Source: Prochilodus magdalenae
Taxonomy: Eukaryota > Chordata > Actinopteri > Characiformes > Prochilodontidae
DNA length: 64,000 nt
Assembly: GCA_024036415.1 (NCBI GenBank)
Contig: JAMWET010000680.1
Coordinates: 1-64,000, forward strand
Reading direction: 5' to 3'
The position numbers and the translations under genes are program-made. Positions within the stretch are counted from its first letter, which is position 1, and each line of letters opens with the position of its first letter. This document shows positions 12,901 to 24,740 of this stretch, piece after piece. The notes beneath the pieces are model-generated. The model saw only the letters and a list, made by a program, of their open reading frames with translations. It searched no databases and had not been told where the DNA came from.

Positions 12901-15597
12901 TAAAGGTCATTAGAGTGTCATTTAATTTTCAATGTGTCCTGTTACAGTTTCTGTCAATGTACCTATACCTATAGCACAATGTAGTGTATATTTTGCATAA
13001 GCTTTTGAATTGTTCTGTAAAACCAATGACAGCCTTTTAGACAAATTCTTTATTTGCAAATTTTTAAAGAATTATAAGCATGCTTTGGCTCATGTTATGA
13101 AAATCCCTGTTTTCCTTTCTACTATGTGTAAATGACCGATGATTGGAGCAGATTACTTGTATTAAAGGTAAAGTATGTTTTTCTTCTGTAAAGTTATCGT
13201 CTTGAGGGTATGAGATTTTGTTCCAAAAGCTGTTCCATTACATAGTATATTCATTATAAGATTCTGATTTAAGTTAGTTGGTCAGGTACACCATATGACC
13301 ACTTTTGGGCCAAATTCTTGAACCTGTGAGTGTCATTAGAACAGTTTGTCATTGTTCGTGTAAAACGTGTTAAATTTTCAATTTCAATTCAGTTTTTTGA
13401 CCCAGTTTTAGGGGTGTAGGAAGATACGGATACACAGTACCACAATGTTTTGTGATGCAGCACTGCTTCTCAAAATCACAATATCAATTTTTAATCAAAA
13501 GTTTACTTTAAAGAATTGTGAAAGATAGTGGTTCATTCTGCTTGTGTTTTAACTCTTACAATCCCTGTATTATAATCCCGGAATCACAATCCTTGTACCG
13601 TAATGACAGGTTCTGGCCAATACACAGTCCTACCCAATACAGGGTATACATGGCATAAGCATTTAAGTTAACTGATCCAGTACACTATGTGAAAGCTTAA
13701 AGCACTACAGCAGGGGTTCTTCACCTAGGGTCTGATTGGTACAGGCTAAAAACCCCAGCAGTATGAGTGTCATTAGAACAACTGTCGTTTTCAGCTTAGC
13801 CTGATATAGTTTTTTGTAATTTACCCTAATATATACTAGTACCAGAGAGACACAAACTGCTGAAACTAAATTCCTTGTGTGTGTCAACATACTTGGCCAA
13901 TAGACCTGATTCTGATTCTGTTTCTGCTTTATACATCTCAGAGTATTTCAGAGTAATTGTTGACCTGTGGCTCTATTTAATGACCTTTCAGGTCAAATTC
14001 TTGAAGCACCCTGATTGTTTTTTAAACTTTCCACTCTTCTGAACTGCCTATGGCTAATTATGTTTTCACAATGTTTACAACATAACCAGATACACATGCT
14101 CTAAATCTGTCTTACTTTCCAAACATAGAACCCTTGGAGTGCACTGTATAAGGTCCATAAGGCATCCTTTTCTTCACAGGACATCATTCCCTTTTCATTT
14201 TATCACAGTCCACACTGTGGGTTTGCAGTATGTTTGAACTGTCATGCTGTTGACTTGAGGTCAGCCTATGAACTGGAATACACGTGGATGGCTTGTTTGC
14301 ATATGTAAATATAAAGCCATAAGATGTAGATGACTAGCTTTACAAAACGTAGGCCAGTGGACTTTCACTATCTTTCACTGTATGTTTAAAGGAATGGCTT
14401 TGGAATTTAAACAGCATGCCTCTTCTAATGAAAGCTGATAATCTAAAATATCTTTTAACAGTGTGGTGAATGGTGCATTAAGGTGTATGGGCAGATGTTC
14501 CTAACTGGATTTTCCAAACTCTTCCAGATTCTTAGCATTATAAACATGCTACTTTATCTTGGTATACATCAGTACAGTCGATACTCCAAGGTGTTCCCGT
14601 TTCAATCAGGAAACAACAGCTCGTAGTTTGAATAGCTCATAAAAAGGCTCACAAGGAAATGCCCATTCTAAAATATCCCAGCAGATTAAGCACAGGTGCT
14701 CAGCACCTGTGTTGAATTGAGCTCTTGACAGTGGTTGTCTCTGTCCAGTCAGAGAAACAATGTATGTATTCATTAAACATCACAGATTTTTTATATTGGT
14801 TGGATGTTTAAACTTAGCAGGCATGTGCGAAAAGGATGAAAAAGCTGGTTTACTCAAAACATCTTACTAACAACAGAACAGCAACAAATGTAACTAAACA
14901 ACAGTAAAGTAAATGGGAAATGATACAAATTACATAACCAGCCAACCAACACAAGCTAAAACAAGGTATCCTGAGAACTCTTTTACATTATTTCCCGTAA
15001 TGATTCCACATTCATTTTGGAATCCATGTTCAAACATGTTGGCTTCAGTTAATCAAACCAAATTTTGCCCAGAGGAACACTGTGCTAGTACCTGACTAGA
15101 ACTACTTGGGAAATCTGTATACATGGTACATAAATACAATAACAACAATATACTTTTAGTCAACATTACTCATACAAATGAGAAGCATGGGATAAATTCT
15201 GTATTCCTAAAGTAAAGAGTCTATAACATCAACTTTCAAAAGCATGCCAGGTATTACAAGGCTAAACCTACAGAATGCAGCTGATCAAATTATTATAGCC
15301 TTATTTTAAGAAAATAAAATATTACTGTATTTGGCAAACCACACTCAAACATCCGCTTATTTAAATTCTAAGCTCATAACCTTCGACAGCACTGTAGCCA
15401 AACACTAACAGTGAACTGCAATGTAATCCTAACAACTGTTTATTCAACTGCCCCGGTACATGACACCATTTCTACACTTTACTTCTTTGTCTATGGCAAA
15501 AGGCTAGAGCAGACATGAATACCAAAGGAAAATCAGGTACACCTGACTGACCCGGTGGAAGAACTAGACAAACCTGCTGCTTACATACTGTGTTTAC
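9964..15597. other. AT-rich spacer with one candidate regulatory patch
   Basis: No gene recognised. The only distinct structure is the palindrome and AP-1/MARE patch near 10.8 kb, listed separately. Short direct similarities occur (GTGTCATTAGAACA near 13330 and 13765), suggesting old dispersed repeats. Confidence 0.5.
10788..10820. promoter_or_regulatory. 16-bp palindrome with TAATTA core beside a MARE/AP-1 site
   Basis: Positions 10788-10803 are a perfect 16-bp palindrome centred on TAATTA, a homeodomain-type core. Seven bases downstream, 10810-10820 reads GCTGACTCAGC, itself palindromic and equal to the core of a Maf recognition element containing an AP-1 site. The pairing suggests an enhancer, but function is inferred only. 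Confidence 0.35.
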
Positions 15598-15642
15598 CTT
15601 TGAGCTGAAGCCTCTCGCCCCGGTGTCCTTTCCCTTCACCAT
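15598..15642 (-). CDS. Candidate short first coding exon (very uncertain)
   Basis: On the minus strand an ATG at 15642-15640 opens MVKGKDTGARGFSSK and runs straight into a GTAAAC donor (15597-15592) in phase 0. The bases before the ATG are CACTCGAC, and a GA-rich tract lies upstream. The peptide is basic and unlike the random low-complexity frames nearby. I do not recognise the protein and found no matching second exon, so this may be chance. Confidence 0.15.
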
Positions 15643-15880
15643 GTCGAGTGAAACTAATAAGAAAAAGTATTGTCCACTTTCCGTTTTGAAAATAAACAAC
15701 AATGAAAGTGGTTGATGGCGTCCAACAGGTGTTTCTCAGAGAAGTGGAGAGCAATGGCGTACTCCTACATGAAAGAGTCTCTCTCTGTGTCCCTCTCTCG
15801 GCTCTTCTCACCACTACGCTATGCTGGAACATACCACAGTTTTCTCGTGCTCCACCCCTTTCACAGGTGATAGCTACACA

Positions 15881-15883
<3 letters not shown>

Positions 15884-15917
<34 letters not shown>
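15884..15917. repeat. (TC)n microsatellite
   Basis: About 17 uninterrupted TC dinucleotides. Confidence 0.95.
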
Positions 15918-15919
<2 letters not shown>

Positions 15920-16827
15920 AACTTCAAACCTGATTCACAAATGCAGACACTGTTGTAAACCTATCATTAGCCCTTGTATACAGTCTGCCGTATCAATAAG
16001 TAGTAACTGCGTAAATAAAAGGTTTCTTTGCAGGTTCTGTGTCAGTCAGTACTTACAGTACAATACACTGGAAGCTTAAATGCAGAGCATCAGAAATGCA
16101 GATCATTCTGATCACATTAATAAAGGATTTTAAAAGGGATTGCTTTAATTGTAACAGTTAACAAAAACAGTGCTAGCTGTGATCTCTTACTTCTATTTCA
16201 TTTGTCCAGTATTTAGTCTGCTTGGGCTATTCCAGTTATTACTTAAACGTATCAACAGAATGTGAAGAAATTACAGTTTAACACAGGTCAAAGACATCTA
16301 TGCAAAGTTACCAGGCTAACCAGCTAGACTGTCTTGTCCCAGTCTGTCCTGTCTAGTGATATCACTTTGTACCTCAAAGGCGTTAGCATTGAGTTATAAA
16401 GGTTAAGGCTGGTCACTGGTTGAAACATGAACAAAAAAGCTTCTATCACTCAACATGGCAACTAAGCGGTGTCAACTAAATATTTATATATTTATGACTT
16501 TGTGATGACTGAAGCTTTTGATAAGCAACCTCCAAAACCCACTCATACCAAGAAACCATGTTTGGCAGCAAAGAAAAGAAGTGGTCTAAAGAGAAATTAA
16601 AACAGTGTTAATATTTGCCCTGGTTAAGTGTTTTCCAGCACTAGAGACACTCTTGGTCGAGTAAAGGAATTAAGTTGCTGCTCCCAACATTCTAACCATG
16701 TTCCTTCTAGACACCTGTTATTGCTAACATTGAGGAGGGACTGTGCATTCCCTTGTTTCTTACTGCAGAGGTGGGCACTACAACATTTAATTGATTTGTT
16801 TTCCCTTATAGTTTCGAATTCCTCCTT

Positions 16828-17470
16828 TAAAGGGCCCACATGCCACATTTGTCTTGTATTAGACTCCATTCTCACTTTACCCCTCAGAATGAAGCAGGCT
16901 GTTTTTTGTTACTGTGCCATAAATGGCTAAAACATTGTCATATATAAAGGCTTTAATACCCCTTTAAATGACATGTTTTGTTGACTTCTCCTCTACAGGG
17001 AACATGCCATTGTTTGCAAATCTAAGTTTAACACATATAAACAGTACTTGTATATTAAAATGAGTGGAGATGTGTTAAATGTAGAGGAGGTGTAAACTTC
17101 TTTTCACTTGAGACTAACAAAACATCATGTCACGTCATTTGACTGGAGGTGCTCAAACCTTTGCATTTGACTGGATGCATATACAGAGGAACTGATTGGC
17201 TGCCCTGTTTTGTGGGTCATTCAAAAAGCAGTCTGCACCTAGACACTCCTTACAACTTTAGCGTGAATTAGCCGGAACTGTAGGCTGAAATGGCAGATAT
17301 ATGTGACATCACAAAAAACAATACTCTAAATGGGCTATTTTGCAGTATATGGGTTGTATGCATTGAGGTGTGAACAGCATGTATTCAACCTTCTGCAGCG
17401 TTAACATACAACTCTTTTATTTCCAAAAAGTGAGGGAACTGGTTTGTCTGTGATATGGGCCCTTTAAAGC
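16828..17470. mobile_element. MITE-like element with CTTTAAAGGGCCC termini
   Basis: The left end (CCTTTAAAGGGCCCACAT, from about 16828) is mirrored by the right end (ATATGGGCCCTTTAAAGC, to about 17470). The roughly 640-bp interior has no transposase frame. It shares internal sequence (for example ATATGTGACATCACAAAAAA) with a second copy near 34.26-34.70 kb. Superfamily not determined. Confidence 0.65.
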
Positions 17471-17708
17471 TTCAGCTGATTCTACTTGTTTAGCACACCC
17501 TAAAACAAACAAAAGGAAAACTTTGGATTCCTCACATCCACCCCACCATATCTACTGACGTCTTCCTACAGGAAGACGCTACAGATATTTAAGAACCTGT
17601 TTCGGGAACAGCTGTTCTGTTACCTGTGATAAGGTCAAATCTGCTAACTTGCCTATGTCAATATCATTAGCTTTTAAGATTTTCCAGTTACTGTGAGATC
17701 GTGTTGTA

Positions 17709-18096
17709 CACCGATCAGACATAACATTGACCACCTCAATATATGTACACTCTTTATCCATTTTATCAGCTCCACTTACCACATAGATACATTGTGTTGT
17801 TCTACCACGACAAGTTCTAAAACTCCATCAGCACTGCTGTGTTTGATCCACTCACACCAGCACAACACACATTAACACACCACCTTCACGACAGTGCTGA
17901 GAACGATACACCACCTCCATAGTATCGACTCTGTGGTGGTCCTGTGGGGCTACTGACCATTAAAAAAGGTGATAACGGGCCAAACAAAGTATGCAGAGAA
18001 ACAGATGAAGGTGTACTTATGGGGCACGTGGAGCTGATAAAATGGATAAAGAGCGTAGCGACATTGAGATGGTAATAATGTTATGTCTGATCAGTG
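17709..18096. mobile_element. MITE with long GATCAGACATAAC terminal inverted repeats
   Basis: Both ends carry imperfect inverted repeats of about 33 bases containing GATCAGACATAACATT. The interior has no coding capacity. It shares blocks such as CACTCACACCAGCACAACAC with elements inside the first hras coding intron and near 46.6-47.4 kb, so it belongs to an abundant family. Confidence 0.8.
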
Positions 18097-20230
18097 CTTA
18101 TGCATGTGTTGTTATGCATTGTCCAGTCAGAGACCACTCCTCATGTATTTTTATTTGCAGTGATAATGGTCATTAATCAAGCTTTACTTATGCGTCAGAT
18201 CTGAAAACATTCACAGCTGTTTCTGTCCATCCTTCCACTGTTAGAAGACAACTCAGCACTCTGGGTCTGACAGGATATGTAGCTACCAAGAATCTCCTCA
18301 CTGAGAAAAGAAGGTAGACACCTCAAACAAAGAAGTTGCTGGTTTTCTCAGAACAATGGGCTGACCGCCCCAGAGTCCTGACCTCAACAGCACCGGATGT
18401 GTTTGGGTTTATTTGCATCCCAAGAAGCATAAAAAGCAACCAACTTCTGACACTAAACTTTGGAGATCCCTGAAAATTAGTCTCGTGAAAACAATGGAAG
18501 CTGTAATAAAAAGAAAGAGTGAAGATGCGAAATACTGACATGTATTATATTTAGCTAATTATGCTTCTGTGTCTTTTTCTGTTTAATAGGTTATAAACTG
18601 GTTGCTATAACTCGGGTTAAAAGCTATGGTTGGCCAGGCTCTAGTGAGAAACATCTAAGACAAATTTTACATTTGGTGACTCCTCCTTAGTTTTTCAGCA
18701 AACACTTCAGCAAATGACAAATGTAAGCAACACCCACACACTCTGATAACCTAAATTCAGCACAGTCCATGGTCAACTCCCAGTCACAAAACCACCCACA
18801 TTCAAATCCGGACTGCCTCAGCTGAGCTGCTCATGAATTCAGAGACAAGGGCACAAAGGATCACATGTTTAGCACCAAAGTTTGCTATAAAAGTTTCAAT
18901 GGAAATAAAAATGCATTGTTAAACTGTAACATCTCAGATGCGCTAGGAAACATTGCAGAAAAGTCTCTACCAAAACTGCATAAGGGTCATTAATCTCTCG
19001 TACCTCCATATCAGCATGGACACCTTTTCAGATAAATGACCATTTGTTCCTCATTTCCATTGCACAGCCAGGGCCTTTTATCGGACATGCTTACTGCCAT
19101 TCCTATCTACAATGGAACATCTTGCCCTTGTCTCTCAGGTCGCAGTGAAACCTTTACAGCAGTGTCTGTCAGGATTGAACGATGAGGATAATAAATAAAG
19201 TCAGCTGTACAAAACAACACACATAAACCACTAGTGACCATAAGTAAAAGTCAGGGAGTGTAATAAAGCATTTGATATTGGCTGGATGTTATCTCAGTTT
19301 AGGTCAGTCTAACTGCCCACAATTAAAGCTAATAATTTCACCTACATAATGTATGTAATTTGACAAGTAAGTATTTTTTGGGCATGTAACAAAATTAATG
19401 ATTAAAACTAATCTATTACACAGCTGATTCATAAAGAACATTATAAATAATAAGAAATCAAAGAGTATTTCCTCATGGTCAGCTAGCTGTCTGTTCTGTA
19501 TGTGCTGGAAAATAACATCTGGCAATGTTACACAGCCCAGACTCTGCAATTGGGAAATATACAAAAGTGGCTCAGATTGAACCACATAAAACTATTCCAG
19601 ATTATTGATTTCATCAGTAGAAAGAAACCTTTGTTCTCATGCACAGGATCGAGGGGGCAGGGGGACAACACACCGTCAAGAATGGAGAAATGGCAGAGAA
19701 ACAGCCAAAGAGGAAAAGATCTCAAGGGCATCATCTTAAATGGTGCAGCAGTTACATTTAGGAGATCTGTGCTAATGCTCTAGCATGGAACTGCTGCTCC
19801 GTTAAAGGTACAAACTGATCGTAATTTGCACACTTGGTAAAAATAATAACGATCTGCTGAAGAGTGGCTGTGTGGCTGGTTACAATAAATAACCTCAGAT
19901 TAGTTCCCCTGCCATGTCCTGGTTAAGGAACAGGGTAGACAACCAGGCAAACTAGCCAGGTAATTTTTCAGAGGATAGTGCTAAACCTAGCTGGCATACT
20001 ACTTATAGAAAAGGATGAAAAATTATTTTACATTATATTATGATTTACATCAAGCTAAATATATTTACTTTCAAAAAAACGAAGAATATTTTACTGGTAA
20101 TTTGCTGACCTGGAGAGTGAGATAAAAGTAGATGTCTGATTAGGACAGCACTGACCATTCTGTGGGGTTACTGCACCAGCTTGTAGTAAGTGTATAGTTT
20201 ATGATCTACAGCGACCAAATTCCCACGTGT
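18097..20230. other. Spacer, no gene recognised
   Basis: Open frames on both strands are short, overlap one another and show no recognisable protein or splice structure. Confidence 0.5.
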
Positions 20231-20371
20231 GCCGATGTGCTGTATATCAACGCTGTTTTTATTTTTTAATTTGTATTTGTATCTGCTGTTTTTTGTGAAA
20301 CCACTACTGGCTGCTAAATTTCCTTCGGGATCAATAAAGTATCTATCTTTCTATCTTTCTATCTATCTATC
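20231..20371 (+). mobile_element. LINE 3' tail with (ATCT)n end
   Basis: The sequence CTAAATTTCCTTCGGGATC followed by AATAAAGT and a run of ATCT/TTCT tetranucleotides is a 3' end found repeatedly in fish LINE copies (CR1/L2/Rex-type). A second copy with the same core and an ATCC tail sits near 47.12-47.20 kb. Only the last about 140 bases are present, as expected for 5' truncation. Confidence 0.7.
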
Positions 20372-20921
20372 AGATCATATTTATTTAGCTCATAGCAGTT
20401 TAGCTCCTTCCATTTAGTGTTTCTGCCCGGACTCCTTTTTCACAATGACACAGTACAGGGCAGCCAACTTATTTAAAGTGGCACAGTAACAAAAACAGCC
20501 TAAATTAAACTATAACCGAGAAACAGATGCCATTAATTTTTTTTGTTGTTGTTGTTTTGGCACATAAAACCACACTATGATTGGTCTTTGGGTGTGTGTG
20601 GGTATTAAAATGAGAGAAGATGATATAAACTCTTTTATGAACAATAGTTACTACACTATTACTACACTGGTTTATTACACTGTACCTGCCAGTAAACATT
20701 GTGGTATACTAGGCTAGCTAGCATTAGCTACGAAATTGGCTAGCTACAAATGGCCTTACTAAAAACAAACGATTCATTTTTTGGAGGTTATAACTCGGTA
20801 TTTTATTGTAATATTTGGTTAGTTTATAAATATTAACCACATGTTAACTTTTTAAGCTGAGTTTCTGATTTTGGGAAACTTTGCAGTCGAAGCTAACGCG
20901 CTTAGCCATACAGCTCCGTAA

Positions 20922-21211
20922 CTAAAGCACGTCACAGGTTTTAGAAATGGTCACGTGCCGTTTGCAAAGACAGCAGCGCGCGAGCAGCTGAGAGCACGAG
21001 AGCAAGTATGTCCTTGAAGAAAAGAGAGAAACGGTCAGGATGGACTCACCTCTCGCCTGCGGGAGAAAACAGTGAGGAAAGAGGCAGAAGAGACGGACAG
21101 ACTGTATGAACGGATCAATGCGGTTCTCCAAGGGCTCTGCAGACAAGTGAAGTGGAGCTGCCGCTCTCGGTTGCCTTGGTTACGGATGCTTTTTCAAGTG
21201 GCTCAGCCAAT
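20922..21211. promoter_or_regulatory. Promoter-like patch with RFX X-box, CCAAT and E-box
   Basis: The patch is locally CpG-richer than its surroundings. Positions 21170-21183 read GTTGCCTTGGTTAC; the reverse complement GTAACCAAGGCAAC fits the RFX X-box consensus GTNRCC-N(0-3)-RGYAAC typical of ciliary-gene promoters. A CCAAT box lies at 21207-21211 and CACGTG near 20953. On the minus strand the order CCAAT, X-box, short exon, GTGAGT donor (21049-21044) would suit a leftward gene. A ciliary neighbour (LRRC56) is expected in this position from human synteny, but I found no LRR exons. Confidence 0.4.
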
Positions 21212-21539
21212 GGAGAGCTCACATGGTGGACACACAAAGGACCATGTGACAGCCAGGGAGTCTTTCAGGAGAAAAGGAGACATGGAGAGGAAAGATTACT
21301 GACTCAGAGAAAGCCAGTTGAACTCTGCTCTTGCTTCACAGTGAACACTGCTGTCCAACCCGACTGACACAGCAATGTGGCTAATAAACATTACCACAAA
21401 GATCTTCCTTGGAGTAAAGAAGTCAAACTGTTCGCTAAAACACAAGGGGTGCTGGACATGATGACATGAAGGCACATTCCTGCCACTTGAAATGATTAAA
21501 TAAAACATTCTACCACCCAATTATTCTTTTTTTATCTCT

Positions 21540-21890
21540 TTTATTGAATAGCCATTGTCATAATTTGAGACTCTATGGTATTATTTTCAGATACACTGTG
21601 ATGCTGTCATCATTTTGAAATGCAAGAAATTATTTTGAGATGCTAAGTCATTATTTTGGGATACTGTGTCATTAAATTTGATATACTAAGCCATTTCTAG
21701 GTACTAAGACATCATTTTGTAATGCTAAGTACTTATTTTAAGATACTATGTGATTAATTTGATACACTAAGCTAATTTCATTTATTTTGAGATGCTAAGT
21801 CATTAGTTTGAGATGCTAAGTCATAGGTTTGAGTCACTAAACTGAGATGCTATGTCTTTAGTTTGAGATGTTTGAGATGTAATCCATATG
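21540..21890. repeat. Degenerate ~22-bp tandem repeat (TTTTGAGATGCTAAGTCATTA)
   Basis: About 14 diverged copies of a unit close to ATTTTGAGATGCTAAGTCA are arrayed head to tail. The same unit reappears at the extreme right edge of the window (63961-64000). The copies vary too much and have no unique spacers, so this is a minisatellite and not a CRISPR-type array. Confidence 0.8.
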
Positions 21891-23199
21891 ATGGTCATGA
21901 GCTGTAGATATTCTTAATTATTTTTAAATTATATTTAGCACAGCTTTATTTTGTTTATTTTGTTTAGAGTAGCTTGCTTAGACAGACTGTATAAATTAGA
22001 TTGCATAATTAATTAATTAATTCTGTTTAAGCCATTAGTATTAGAACTTATTTTGGGTTGTCAGTGGCAGAATTAAAATGCTGATCATATACAACCTGTA
22101 TTACAGAACACAATCTGGGGAGGATGGAATGCATTTTACAGCTCAGACTAAACTGTGCTTCTTCATAAAGATCATGGCCCACTTACTCACTCACTCCAAT
22201 CACAGTTATTTATTATGCAAATGAAACAAATGACAGAGTTTAAGTGTGCTTAGTTATTATTTATTTATTTAGGGACAACAATGATCCTCTGCTAATATCC
22301 TGCTAATTATGATAATGATTGACAAACTAAATTAAAATTAATGACACACTCAGAGGGCCTCTTGGGGGCCCTAAGTGACTGCTAGTAATAATTATAGCAG
22401 GCAACAGCCCTGAAAAAAAGGGTATCTTGATCTTATGGCTGAAGTGGATAAACATGCTTTACTTCATTTTAATAGAGCCAATACACATTAATCACCGTCA
22501 TTATTTCATAATGTAAACATAATGAAGCACATAGCTTATTTTATCTGCAGGACAGGTTGATAATGACATGGGGGTGCTTTTAACTATAGCGTCTGGTTTA
22601 AAGTGCTGAAAACTGCAAGAAGAGACTTTAAAAGTAGGCTGTGTAGTAAAGTGGACTAAATTACACTGATATGAACCCACTGCCCTGAACAAACCTGTTA
22701 GCTGTGGCTTTGCTGTTTTCCACAGGGAGAGCTAGTGCATGTCTATAACCTGATGACTGCCGCCCTCTACTGGAAGGTAGTATAACACACAGCTGGGTCG
22801 TTTGAATGGTGAACGTGTAATTTATTCACATACGCTCAATCAAACGTACACATTCAGCCACACCCCACAATAAATGCATACAAAAAAACTATATAAACTG
22901 CCGTCATGTAGTCAAACTAACACGAACAACTTTGGATTCGTTATCTAAATAATGATGATAATCATTTCTATTCACGTTTGCGACTGATATGTTCTTTATT
23001 CAGAGCGACCAAAGCTGTGGGCGTATCTATCGAAGAAGATTTACACCTTTTCCTCTTAAGCTGTCCTCTCAATGACCTTTGGCTACCGACGAAAATGCAT
23101 CTCCTGGACAAATAAATAAATAAATAAATAGACAAACAATATTTTATAAGCTTAAAGATTTTTCAGTTCAAGGCCTATCCTTTCGCGGCTTTCAGACAC
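21891..23199. other. Spacer upstream of the hras promoter
   Basis: AT-rich sequence with no recognisable exon. It includes an (AAAT)n run at about 23110-23131. Confidence 0.5.
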
Positions 23200-23716
23200 A
23201 TCAGATTACGTATGAAGCGATATAAAGTCATCCTTTCATATTTAAATGTGCCGTATTGTCGTGGACTGAATGCATGTGCTGAAGTTGTAAGGGTTTGGGT
23301 GTGGGCTGCAGCAGCGCCACTGCTTGTTTGCGTCACGTTTGAGCCCCGCCCTCCTGCGCTTGGATTCGCTCGTGCATCGAACTCACAAGCCGTCCGCCAA
23401 TCGGCAATCTGTTTGTGTATGAACTACGGACCAATCCAAGCGCAGGAGGGCGGGAATGTCCGGAAAACGGGTAGAAAACAAAAACACACTCGAATCGGTA
23501 ACCTGGCAGGCAGAGACCCAAGCTAGGTCCCCAGAAATCATTTTCAGTCGGGCAAAGAAGAAAAAAATCACAGGTTTTCGGTAGCGGTTGTGCGTGCAGA
23601 CGTACAGGAAGATGTGGACTCGTTATTAACTCGTCTTCAGGCCAAGGGTAACCTAAAAAATAGCATCCGCTCTGTCCTCGACGGGGGGAACGCCAAGCAA
23701 CCAACATCGTATTTTT
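23200..23716 (+). promoter_or_regulatory. hras: Probable hras promoter and non-coding exon 1
   Basis: This patch is GC- and CpG-richer than its surroundings and lacks a TATA box. CCAAT boxes lie at 23397-23401 and 23431-23435 (34 bases apart), with a GC box GGGCGG at about 23449-23454 and its mirror CCGCCC at about 23346-23351. An AGGAAG Ets-like site lies near 23606. A GTAAGT donor begins at 23717, so a non-coding exon could end at 23716 and join the acceptor before 27253. Mammalian HRAS also has a TATA-less GC-box/CCAAT promoter and a non-coding first exon. The transcription start cannot be fixed from sequence alone. Confidence 0.55.
23345..23454. repeat. Perfect 22-bp inverted repeat with 66-base loop
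   Basis: Positions 23345-23366 and 23433-23454 are exact reverse complements over 22 bases. Each arm carries one GC box (CCCGCCC on the left, GGGCGGG on the right). The 66-base loop contains a CCAAT box, and a second CCAAT straddles the start of the right arm. Pairing stops abruptly at both ends of the arms. Confidence 0.95.
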
Positions 23717-24489
23717 GTAAGTAGTCCAGCACGAGTCCACACGAGGGTTACATGTAATATGCCATACTGATGGATGTACAGAACATTTTGTTCCTCCAGC
23801 TCATAATTTTTATATTCTTCTTATATACATTTCTATAACCTCGACTTCGCCGCCAAATCTCAGTTTAGACTGAGTGACTGGCTGTTTGCTATATTGTCTG
23901 ATAGTTTGCTGCAGGTATCCGTACATAAATACATACATACATGCAAGCATGCAGCTTTAAGGGGCACCATGTAGTGTATTTGTTTACTAGCATTTCGACA
24001 CTATTTTCTGATTTATCCAGATTTCCTGAAAAACCAGCCTCCGGATTAGAGATCAGAGGCTCACATATCAGCATTTGTCTCTTTTTTTGTCATGCACTTC
24101 TGTTGCAAATCTGTATATAATCCATTGCTCAGTGTTTGGTGAAGCTTCTGAAACTCGGGGCATGGTTGGGCTGCAGTGGACTGAGCTGGTTCACGTTGTT
24201 TACATTCGTCCAGCAGAGGGATCAATAAGAGAGTGATGTCATGCATTGCGGCCTGGAGCCCAAATGCTGCTCTCTATAGGCTGAATCACACCATAAAGGT
24301 GCGCCTTGCTGGGAGGAAGTTCTAAATTCGCTCGGGTTTGCCCTCAGATGCACTTTCAACTCAAACTGCCTTCTGTTCACGAGCTGAACGAGCTTCACTT
24401 TCGGACGTGCTGAGTGTCACTGGAGGGTAACGCCCCGTTATAAATAAATATATAAATGCTTAGATGGTCTATTACATGCTATACTCCTA

Positions 24490-24740
24490 AAGCAAGGTGG
24501 TTTTCTAAGGGTTCTTTAATAAAGGTAACAGTTCTTTTTAGAAGCATGACCTGTATATAGAACAGTTTGGTTCTTTGCATGGTGAAATGGTTCTTCATAC
24601 TGATGGCAATGGAGAATTTGTGGTAAGTGGTTCTATGTATCACCAAACATGGTTCTACTATTGTTACAAGCTGGGCATTATAATAATAGCAGAACCTCTT
24701 GGTTGCAGAATAGCTGGAAGAACCACTGGTCAGTTAAGAA
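24490..24740. mobile_element. Short MITE-like repeat rich in GGTTCT/AGAACC
   Basis: The stretch has repeated GGTTCTT, TATATAGAAC and GGTTCTACTATTGTTAC blocks typical of a short non-autonomous element seen widely in fish genomes. Exact ends are not resolved. Confidence 0.45.

Noticed and set aside
3754..21000. Leucine-rich-repeat exons of an lrrc56-like gene
   Set aside because: Looked for LRR-type patterns among the visible minus-strand frames and found none; short exons could have been missed by eye.
21540..21890. Regularly spaced repeats resembling a CRISPR array
   Set aside because: Copies are diverged and contiguous with no unique spacers, and the genome is vertebrate.
23212..23740. Opposed open frames of 104 and 135 codons sharing the peptide IQAQEGG
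   Set aside because: The shared peptide results from the 22-bp inverted repeat; the frames lie in a promoter-like region and match no protein.
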